Assembly: GCA_023212645.1 (NCBI GenBank) | Contig: JALBYC010000044.1 | Location: forward strand, 1-54,298 | DNA from: Farysia itapuensis | Taxonomy: Eukaryota; Basidiomycota; Ustilaginomycetes; Ustilaginales; Ustilaginaceae | Reading direction: 5' to 3' | DNA: 54,298 nucleotides | In this document: piece by piece, positions 35,829 through 43,265 of the stretch | How the letters are laid out: every line of letters starts with the position of its first letter | How positions within the stretch are numbered: the first letter of the stretch is position 1 | Translations under genes and position numbers: made by a program | The notes under the pieces: model-generated | Seen by the model: the letters and a program-made list of their open reading frames with translations, nothing else | What the model was told of the DNA's origin: nothing | Database searches by the model: none

Positions 35829-38492
35829 ATGTCGGCCCAGCATGGCGAGAACGGTGTCACTGCCTCTTCTGTCTCGCTTTCCGAGTCGACTCCGTCCATG
35901 ATTCCTTCGCAAGCGACAACGACCGATTCGTCTCTGCATTCTCCCTCGGAAGCAAGTCCGAGCGTGGTCCACAAAGCTGTCGATGCGAATGCCGACGATG
36001 ATGCTGTGATTCAGGCGCACATTGAACGCAAGCGCATCGAGCATGAACAGCAGCGCGCCGAACAACGCAAAGCCTTTGAACAGCAAATGGCTCTCCTCGA
36101 ACAACAGCAGCGCGAAGAGGAACGAACTCTCCTCCGACAGCAGAGCGCCAAGGACAACAACGACGCTGTTGCCGTATCAGCTCCTGTAACTCCCCCTAGT
36201 CAGGCCGCACCTACTGCCGGCTCTCTTGCAGGTCAAGCTGTTCCCACATCTCTTGCCGACAAGGCACACCTCTACCGATCCATGCCCACATCCCGCAGAC
36301 ACTCCAGAGAAATCAGGACCGACACGGCCGACGAGCTGTCGGACGCGGTCAAGAACATCACCCTCGATTCTAAACCCTCCACCGGCTCAGTCGAAAAACC
36401 CAGCGGCGGCGGCGGCAAATCTGGTCCTGCGCAAAGTGACGGCTATACTCCGGCCTTTCTCTTTGACGATGAGCTGGACAATGAAGACTCGGCGTTTGTG
36501 AAAAAGTACAACCTCAACCGCGATGATGACAAGTTCCCCATCCTGGTTCAGCGCGACAGCTTTCCGGATGTCTTGTCCACCACGGCGGGGGCCAAGGCTG
36601 GCGATTCGGCCGAGTCTACCAGTCGACGTGGATCTCGTCAGTGGACTCAGTTGGGAGCTAGCGATGCTGCTCTGGCCGCTGCTGCCGCTGCCGTCAATCG
36701 CAAGCCAGACCTGGGCCGCGATGAGTCTCTCTTGGCACACAAGACTTCCCCCCCGCACAGTGTCTCGGGTACCAGTACGCCTTTCCCAGCCGGCGCTCGT
36801 TCCGGCACTCTGCCATTGCCATCACCATCTCCGCGACTCCCTCAAGGTACGGGCTCGGCTCACAACGAAGCAGCTCGCGCAGGTACGGGCTCTCGCTTCG
36901 TCAACACAGGCGGCCTCAAAGCTGGAGCTCCTCGCGACGCCAGTTTCCCCCACTTCAACTTGAGCGCTTTTACTGCCTCGGGCGCTGAAAGTCCGAGTCG
37001 ATTTGGCTCCTACTCACCGAGCAAGTTTGACTCGGCCGAAGCGGGACGCACCAGCCGACCTGCTTCGGGTCTGTTTGACGCATTCAATCCAACAGCTGGC
37101 GCCAACACACCTGGTTCGGTGTACCCAACAGACAAGTACTCGATCGGTATGGCTCCACCCATGGCAGGCAAACCGGCGCGCAAAGCTGAGCTCGACGTCG
37201 CAACTCGTCTCGAGGATCTGCAGGGGGAAATCTTCGCCCTCTGCAAGGACCAGCATGGATGTCGCTTCTTGCAGAAGAAGCTCGAAGAGGGAAGCACGGC
37301 GCATCGAGACATGATTTTTGCCGAGACATTCCCGCATTTTGCCGAGCTGATGACGGATCCGTTTGGCAACTATCTGTGTCAAAAGATGCTCGAGTACTGT
37401 ACGGACGAGCAGCGTAACTTGATTGTCGAGTCGGTGGCGTCAGAATTGGTCACCATCTCGCTCAACATGCATGGCACGCGGGCGGTGCAGAAGATGATTG
37501 ACTTTCTCTCCACCTCGCGCCAGATTCACTCGATCATTGTTGCGCTCTCGATGAACGTGGTGACGCTGATCAAGGATCTGAACGGCAATCATGTGATTCA
37601 GAAATGTCTTAACCGCTTAGGCGCCGAGGACAACCAGTTTATCTACAACGCCGTGGCGGCGCACTGCGTCGAGGTTGCGACGCATCGACATGGATGCTGT
37701 GTGTTGCAGCGGTGTATTGACCATGCCTCTGAGGGTCAGCGGGTACAGCTGGTGGCCGAGATTACCTACAATGCGCTCTCGTTGGTGCAGGATGCGTTTG
37801 GCAACTACGTCGTGCAGTACGTCCTCGACCTCAACCATCCGCGCTTTACCGACGCCGTCGTGCGCCAGTTTGTGGGCAACGTCTGTCTGCTCTCGGTGCA
37901 GAAATTCAGTTCCAACGTGATGGAAAAGTGCATCCGCGTGTCGGAGCCGGGTGTGCGCAAGCAGCTGGTGGAGGAGCTGCTCAACCGGACACGGCTGGAG
38001 AAGCTGCTGCGCGATTCTTTTGCCAACTACGTAGTGCAGACCAGTCTGGACTATGCGGATCCAGTGCAGCGCATGCGACTGGTGGAGTGCATTCGACCCA
38101 TTCTGCCCGTCATTCGTAACACGCCGTACGGCAAGCGGATCCAGAGCAAGTTGCAGCGGGATAACCTCGACTTTGGACCGCCCAACGGGGTAGTGCCCTA
38201 CTCGGTGATGCAGGCAGCACACCAGCAGCAGATGCACGCCATGAGCAGCAGCAACAGCGGCCCTGGCTACTACGCACAAAGACCCATGCATCCTCACCAC
38301 CACCACCACCCCGCCATGTACGCCGATGCAAACCACCGACCCACCCACCCCTCTCCCCGTCCACCCATGCTGCTGCAAAACCAACGTCCTCCCCTCCCCC
38401 CACCACCACCCAACAACAACACCGCCACCACCACGTACAACTACCCCAAACCACCACCTGCATCTTACAACCGCGAGTTTCACAACTACTAG
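35829..38492 (+). CDS. PUF4: Pumilio/PUF RNA-binding protein, Puf4 type
   Basis: 887 residues. The PUF domain spans about 450-778 with eight helical repeats. Their RNA-reading helices are visible in order: DQHGCRFLQ, DPFGNYLCQ, NMHGTRAVQ, DLNGNHVIQ, HRHGCCVLQ, DAFGNYVVQ, QKFSSNVME, DSFANYVVQ. The set matches budding-yeast Puf4 more closely than Puf3 or metazoan Pumilio. Such proteins bind UGUA-containing 3' UTRs and promote mRNA decay or repression, with ribosome-biogenesis mRNAs being classic Puf4 targets. The 450-residue N-terminus is disordered and has a Gln/Glu-rich coiled coil at about 65-105. The C-terminal 100 residues are His-, Pro- and Asn-rich low complexity, suitable for granule formation. 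Confidence 0.92.
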   Translation: MSAQHGENGVTASSVSLSESTPSMIPSQATTTDSSLHSPSEASPSVVHKAVDANADDDAVIQAHIERKRIEHEQQRAEQRKAFEQQMALLEQQQREEERTLLRQQSAKDNNDAVAVSAPVTPPSQAAPTAGSLAGQAVPTSLADKAHLYRSMPTSRRHSREIRTDTADELSDAVKNITLDSKPSTGSVEKPSGGGGKSGPAQSDGYTPAFLFDDELDNEDSAFVKKYNLNRDDDKFPILVQRDSFPDVLSTTAGAKAGDSAESTSRRGSRQWTQLGASDAALAAAAAAVNRKPDLGRDESLLAHKTSPPHSVSGTSTPFPAGARSGTLPLPSPSPRLPQGTGSAHNEAARAGTGSRFVNTGGLKAGAPRDASFPHFNLSAFTASGAESPSRFGSYSPSKFDSAEAGRTSRPASGLFDAFNPTAGANTPGSVYPTDKYSIGMAPPMAGKPARKAELDVATRLEDLQGEIFALCKDQHGCRFLQKKLEEGSTAHRDMIFAETFPHFAELMTDPFGNYLCQKMLEYCTDEQRNLIVESVASELVTISLNMHGTRAVQKMIDFLSTSRQIHSIIVALSMNVVTLIKDLNGNHVIQKCLNRLGAEDNQFIYNAVAAHCVEVATHRHGCCVLQRCIDHASEGQRVQLVAEITYNALSLVQDAFGNYVVQYVLDLNHPRFTDAVVRQFVGNVCLLSVQKFSSNVMEKCIRVSEPGVRKQLVEELLNRTRLEKLLRDSFANYVVQTSLDYADPVQRMRLVECIRPILPVIRNTPYGKRIQSKLQRDNLDFGPPNGVVPYSVMQAAHQQQMHAMSSSNSGPGYYAQRPMHPHHHHHPAMYADANHRPTHPSPRPPMLLQNQRPPLPPPPPNNNTATTTYNYPKPPPASYNREFHNY

Positions 38493-38744
38493 CTCCACCC
38501 TTGTCCGCGGCGTAATTCTCACCGATTGTTTGTTTCTAGAGTTGCGTGCTGTGCGTGTGTGCACGTGAGCCTTTTTCAATTTGTAATCACAATATCCATC
38601 AAGATTGCCGGAATTTGGGATCGCGTGCAGCTGGGTGCGGTGGTGGTGGTGGTGGGAGGGTGTGTTCTTGCAACCATCCTTTCGTTTGCCCTTTTTCGGC
38701 CTTTTCCTCTTCCACACCCGCGCGCAGTGGGGAGAAGAGAGAAG

Positions 38745-40064
38745 ATGTCTCGTCCGGGGAGGATGCGGCATCCTTTACCACAAGTGCCGACTGCAGCTGT
38801 TCGATCGCACGCCGCTGTTGGCGGAGGGCATCGGGCCACTTCGACATCACCACGGTTTTACCAGCAGGGAACGAGTTGTTCCTCGTCGCATCCTTCGCCC
38901 GCATCGACGGTGTCGAGCGTGGGCGGAGGCAGCAGTAGCAGTAGCAGTACCTCGAGTCAGGCCAGTCTCACCACTCCGCCTGACTTGCTGCTTAGCGGCA
39001 ATATCTTGGGTCATGCCGGGCTCAAGCTTAGTCCACAGCATCATCCAGCGCCGGTGAATTCCTGGAATGGCATGCTCCTTCGTCCTCCCGGTGCACCTAC
39101 TCACCGTCACCTGCGCACAGACGAGATTCACCGACGAAAGCAGTTGTTGCGCACCTTACCGCCTATGGGGGTATGGGAGTTGCCTTCAAGTCCACCGGCC
39201 AGTCCCAAAAGGCGGACCACCGCCGCGGGTGCGATAGCGGAACGACCGGTGAAACGGCCGAGAACGACGAGCCAAGACAGCACCAGCGCCAACGCCAACG
39301 CCAACGATGGTGGGGGAGAGGTGGTGGCGGTGAGGTATCGTAGTGCGGCGCGCGAGTTGAAGCATTCCGCCGATGCGCGTGCTTCCGTACACTCGACCTC
39401 GCAACCCTCCTACCGTGCAGCACGACCGACGCAACTCGCTGCACTGGAACAACTGGATGCAGTCCTCCTCTTCTGCTTCGCCTTCTGGCTCGACGATACC
39501 GCCGCCCCCGCCGCGGATGGGCGGTGCATTGCCAAAAATTGGATCTCCCTCTTTGGCCTCCTACGCTACGCCACCCATGCCCAGACAGACCTCGCCAACC
39601 CAGCCCTCCTGGGTCTCTGTCGTCTGATTGAATCCGTCGTACTCCGCAAACTACACGCACACGACGCTTCCCTCCTTCTTCTTGGCCATCCGGACTCTGG
39701 TGGTGAGGAAGTCGCTCGCCTCGCTCGTCAACTGTCGGCTGATCTGTCCCGTTCGGATCGTCTCCTCGCCCAATCACGGCTCACACTCACCCTCGCAGCC
39801 CTGGCAAACGACTACCCGGACACCTTCCAAGCCGCCCTTACCCCCACTTCGACCAACGAGGTGGCTGGAGCAGCAACGGTGCAAATGTGCCGCCGAAACC
39901 TCTCCTTTCCCCTCGACGCAACGTCGTCCATCCCCCAGGTGGTTGCGTTTGGCAGGTCCATGGTCGAAGAACATGCGCGCAGAAACCACGTCGCCGCCTT
40001 CACCCTCGTCGACCCCACTCAACCACCACCACCACCACCAGCCCCCCTCGCCGCTCCTCAATAA
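38745..40064 (+). CDS. Protein with AF4/FMR2 C-terminal-homology-like domain
   Basis: 439 residues from ATG 38745; the frame extends upstream to 38526 only through a TTG, so that extension is dropped. The first 190 residues are Ser/Pro/His/Gly-rich and basic. From about residue 196 an ordered helical domain begins: AARELKHSADA, then LEQLDAVLLFCFAFWLD, then NWISLFGLLRYATH, then LLGLCRLIESVVLRKL. This order and spacing resembles the C-terminal homology domain of human AFF1/AFF4 (KKLKHNADA, YLDAVVSFIECG, ETVDLIKYTMKLK, LTVLCLRCESLLYLRLFKL). That domain dimerises AFF proteins in super elongation complexes. The likeness is by eye and from memory; identity is low. The C-terminus ends in a poly-Pro stretch. 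The alternative is an unrelated helical protein. Confidence 0.6.
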   Translation: MSRPGRMRHPLPQVPTAAVRSHAAVGGGHRATSTSPRFYQQGTSCSSSHPSPASTVSSVGGGSSSSSSTSSQASLTTPPDLLLSGNILGHAGLKLSPQHHPAPVNSWNGMLLRPPGAPTHRHLRTDEIHRRKQLLRTLPPMGVWELPSSPPASPKRRTTAAGAIAERPVKRPRTTSQDSTSANANANDGGGEVVAVRYRSAARELKHSADARASVHSTSQPSYRAARPTQLAALEQLDAVLLFCFAFWLDDTAAPAADGRCIAKNWISLFGLLRYATHAQTDLANPALLGLCRLIESVVLRKLHAHDASLLLLGHPDSGGEEVARLARQLSADLSRSDRLLAQSRLTLTLAALANDYPDTFQAALTPTSTNEVAGAATVQMCRRNLSFPLDATSSIPQVVAFGRSMVEEHARRNHVAAFTLVDPTQPPPPPPAPLAAPQ

Positions 40065-40205
40065 CCCCGTCCAGCATTTTCCCCCTTCCCCCCTTCCTGT
40101 CTGCATTCGTCCCTTTTTGTCTGTGCATATTTCTATCTTCCGCTTCCATCATACACGTACCCAGCTCATTATCTCGCATCTCGCATTCGCCTTGACATTC
40201 TCTCA

Positions 40206-40218
40206 ATATATATATATA
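40206..40218. repeat. (TA)n run between convergent genes
   Basis: A short AT dinucleotide run in the 178-bp spacer between the AFF-like gene (+) and RFC1 (-). It may serve 3'-end formation of one or both genes; this is inferred from position. Confidence 0.5.
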
Positions 40219-40242
40219 ACGTTGTTAGCCCTCCCCCTAGCT

Positions 40243-43071
40243 TTACTTTTTCGCCTTGGCCTTGGCTTTGCCCTTGGCAGCGGCCGCCGAGGTTTTGGGT
40301 TTCTTGACCAGCTTGTCCTTAGTCAAGTCGTCATCCGCCTTGTCGTCTTCCTCCTCTTCGTCTTCGGCGGGGAGCGTTTCCTCTTCCACCACATCCTCCA
40401 AGTCTGGCGCAGCTTCTTTGGCCACCTTGCTCATCTTGCCGCCTGCAAAGTCGCTCGCCTTGTTAAAGGCGATTGGATGTGAGCCGGCGTTGTACTTGCG
40501 CGTGAAGCCAGCCTTGACAGCACTCGGAATGCTCTTGCCCAAATACTCGGCATTGTTGGGCTCGATCCCCAACTCGAGAATGGCTTCTCGATCTTCTACG
40601 CCCAGATAGTAGTCGTCCATCAGGCCTATCACCTCTTCAACGCCCTCTGCGCCGTTCTTGACCATGGGCTGGATCAGCAACGGCCACATGCTGGGCAAAT
40701 AATGCTGGCGTAGGTCGTGTCGGGATCCAGAGCATACCAGTCGCATCTTGGCCTGCAGGTCCACCACTGCGCGCGACAAACGTTGCTGCTTCGAGTTCTG
40801 CCCAAGCCAGCTGGGAAACGATGGGAATCCGCCCTCCGTGCCGCCATAAATAAAGGAACATGGCTTCACTGTCGAAACAATCCCATGCAGAGGCATCAGA
40901 GACCAGTGCATTTCACTGCCGTGAATCATGCGGTCCACAATGTCTCCATCGGAAATGCTCTCGGAAGCTTTCTTGAGCAGTTCCAGATGCTTGTACGTCT
41001 TGAGCGTATCGTTGGGCTCGCGCGAGGCACGTACAGGTCTCGCTTTGATGTAGTTTTCAGCCACCATGAGCGGTACGATGGCATGGTCCTGAAAGTAGAG
41101 GTCCGTCTTGTCGTTGAGTGTCTTGCGCGAAGTATGGCTAAACATGTAGGGCGAGCTGAGCTCGGAATACAGCGAAAAGGGGGTATGCATGCCTGGCTTG
41201 GAGTTCTCAGCGCCCAAGGCCTGTGACTCGTCAAAGTCCATGCTGGACTTGGACAGTTTCCACGTGCTGAGCATATTAATGACTGAGCGAATGTCGCCTT
41301 GCGATGCCTCGATGAGCTGTCCCATAACCTCTCCCTGCATCTTGATCTTTTCCCTAAAAGCGATCGACATCATGCGAGATCGGACTTGCGCAGCGTCTGG
41401 CTTGCGGAAACTGAGATTGTAGGTGGTGTGGTCAAAGGGACGCATCTTTTGGTTGCGTCGGTCGTTGCAAATACAGATAATGGGTACTTTGGTCTTCTTG
41501 ATCAGTGCGTTGATTGCGCCAACGCCTCCACGGTCGCCTCCCGACATACCGTCAACCTCGTCCATGATGAGAACAGTGCGATCGTGAATGCGAACGCCGT
41601 CAGGTCCGACGCCAGTGTCCATCTTGCCGCCCGAATACCAGCTGTCGAGTGATTTGTTGTTGATAGTGTCGAGCAGCATGGACTCAATGAGTTTCTTGCT
41701 TCGAGCGTCGCTGGCGTTGAATTCGAGGGGAGAGTAGCCTTCCATCTTGGCTACGAGATGGGCAGAAGTAGTTTTGCCAATTCCTGGCGGTCCAGAGATG
41801 AGGACGGCGCGATATACATTCATGCCGGTGGGGCCGGGTTTCTTAAAGTTGCTCTTGTACGAGCTGGGCCAGGCTTTGAGCCATCCGGCCAGTTTCTCGA
41901 CAGCGGCCTTGTTGCCGACCAAGTCCTTCATCTGCTTGGGAGCGTATTTGGTAGTCCAAAGCATACTGTCGTACGTGGCTGGGTCGACCTTGACATCTTT
42001 GGGTGGCGCTGCCATACTCTTGGCGACTTCCTGGATCTTTTTCTCTTCCTCCTTGATCTTTTGCTTTGTCTTTTCGTCGAGAGCGCCGGCGCCTCTGGTA
42101 CGGATGAGGTCCAGGAAGCCGTCCTCGTCCAAAGTGGCAATCTTGTTCTTTTGTATGGACTCGAGTTTCTTGGGGCCAGCACCTTCTCCAAGGATCACAT
42201 AGGAAGTTTTGGAGGAGGGCGCACCCGTGATTCGAGCTCCATATCGTTTGCCAAGGTCCGTCGCCTCCTCACGGCTGATGGAAGACAGCTCGCCGGTAAA
42301 GACGAGGGTCAATCCAGCAAGACAGTTTGGCTGACCTCTGGGAATCTCTTTCGACCCAGGTGCAGATGGTCCAGCGGCACGTTTGGCAGCAATCTCTTTC
42401 CAAGAGGCCTTCTTGTCAGAGTCATCTGCTGGTGGTGGGGCGTCTGTCTTGGCTTGCTGCTTGGCTACAGATTTAGCAGGAGCGGCAGGCTTCGGCTTTG
42501 GCTCGATAAATTCATCGTCGTCATCATCTTGTATCTCTATGGCTGTTTTGGGAGCTGGTTTGGAAGCAGCAGGTTTTGGCTCAGGCTTGACCTTTGTGCC
42601 GGCAGCCACCTTTTTCGGCGCTGGCTCTGGTACAAAGTCATCCTCGTCGTCATCTTCATCTTCCTTGTAAGTCTTGCGCTTTACGGCAGACTTTCTTGGA
42701 CTCTTTTTGGCAGTCGATGTCGGGGCAGGAGCGGGTTCATCGTCTGAGTCATCAATCACCATGGGCGTACGACGGGAACCAGAAGGAGCCTGTTTCGCTG
42801 ACGCAAAGTATTTTGACTTGGAAGGCGATGTATCGGCACTCTCCGTCTTCTGAACAGGACAAGACATGATTGGATGAGGATTCAGGATGATGTGCGGAAT
42901 GGAAAGAGGATCATGACTTACCTTTGCACTTCCGTTGGTGAGTGATTTGTTGGGGCTGGGTGTCTCTGCCTGTGATGAAGAAGCCGATGATGCAGTTTTA
43001 GCGCCTCCAAAGAAGTTAGCCAAAGAAGCCTGTCCCTTTGGCAGGGGTGCTGACTCTTTCTTTGGCGGCAT
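40243..43071 (-). CDS. RFC1: Replication factor C large subunit, with one in-frame intron
   Basis: Complement of join(40243..42849, 42922..43071), 918 residues. The N-terminus has a PCNA-interacting (PIP) box QASLANFF at about 14-21. A BRCT domain follows at about 219-300 (GLTLVFTGELSSI, then TSYVILGEGAG). The AAA+ clamp-loader module has Walker A GPPGIGKTT (about 401-409) and Walker B LIMDEVDGM (about 478). The RFC1-specific C-terminal domain ends in acidic and then Lys/Ala-rich tails. It loads PCNA on primer-template junctions with Rfc2-5. A 72-nt intron with perfect borders interrupts codons after residue 50; because it has no stop and is a multiple of three, the uninterrupted frame also reads through (942 residues). 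It is divergent from RGP1 with 194 bp between starts. Confidence 0.93.
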   Translation of the reverse strand: MPPKKESAPLPKGQASLANFFGGAKTASSASSSQAETPSPNKSLTNGSAKVSHDPLSIPHIILNPHPIMSCPVQKTESADTSPSKSKYFASAKQAPSGSRRTPMVIDDSDDEPAPAPTSTAKKSPRKSAVKRKTYKEDEDDDEDDFVPEPAPKKVAAGTKVKPEPKPAASKPAPKTAIEIQDDDDDEFIEPKPKPAAPAKSVAKQQAKTDAPPPADDSDKKASWKEIAAKRAAGPSAPGSKEIPRGQPNCLAGLTLVFTGELSSISREEATDLGKRYGARITGAPSSKTSYVILGEGAGPKKLESIQKNKIATLDEDGFLDLIRTRGAGALDEKTKQKIKEEEKKIQEVAKSMAAPPKDVKVDPATYDSMLWTTKYAPKQMKDLVGNKAAVEKLAGWLKAWPSSYKSNFKKPGPTGMNVYRAVLISGPPGIGKTTSAHLVAKMEGYSPLEFNASDARSKKLIESMLLDTINNKSLDSWYSGGKMDTGVGPDGVRIHDRTVLIMDEVDGMSGGDRGGVGAINALIKKTKVPIICICNDRRNQKMRPFDHTTYNLSFRKPDAAQVRSRMMSIAFREKIKMQGEVMGQLIEASQGDIRSVINMLSTWKLSKSSMDFDESQALGAENSKPGMHTPFSLYSELSSPYMFSHTSRKTLNDKTDLYFQDHAIVPLMVAENYIKARPVRASREPNDTLKTYKHLELLKKASESISDGDIVDRMIHGSEMHWSLMPLHGIVSTVKPCSFIYGGTEGGFPSFPSWLGQNSKQQRLSRAVVDLQAKMRLVCSGSRHDLRQHYLPSMWPLLIQPMVKNGAEGVEEVIGLMDDYYLGVEDREAILELGIEPNNAEYLGKSIPSAVKAGFTRKYNAGSHPIAFNKASDFAGGKMSKVAKEAAPDLEDVVEEETLPAEDEEEEDDKADDDLTKDKLVKKPKTSAAAAKGKAKAKAKK
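42850..42921 (-). other. 72-nt in-frame intron of RFC1
   Basis: Donor GTAAGT after AAG and acceptor TGTTCAG. Its length is 3n with no stop codon, so retention would insert 24 residues (VSHDPLSIPHI..., non-charged) into a Lys/Ser/Glu-rich disordered region. The inserted residues are unlike their surroundings, which supports splicing. Confidence 0.8.
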
Positions 43072-43265
43072 GGCGTGCGTGTGTGCGTGTGAGTGTTGGC
43101 TAAGACGAGGACGATGGCGGCTTGTGGAGCGGCAAAGCGCGATGTATTCTTTTGGCGTTGGATTGTTAGATCAAAAATTTCCTGATATCCGTTGATCGTT
43201 GATCCGTTTTGACAGCGAAATGACAGCTCAAAGCCATCATATTCTCCACCATACATGACCTCGAA
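43072..43265. promoter_or_regulatory. Bidirectional promoter of RFC1 and RGP1
   Basis: A 194-bp spacer between two divergent ATGs. No MluI-cell-cycle-box (ACGCGT) was seen despite RFC1 being a replication gene. An AT-richer centre (TTAGATCAAAAATTTC) is a candidate nucleosome-free site. Confidence 0.5.

Noticed and set aside
37617..38771. 384-codon minus-strand frame opposite the PUF gene
   Set aside because: It overlaps the conserved PUF repeats 5-8 and has a His/Val-rich composition derived from the antisense of those codons.
41758..42747. 329-codon plus-strand frame opposite RFC1
   Set aside because: It is the antisense shadow of the BRCT and AAA regions, whose conserved motifs prove the minus strand is coding.
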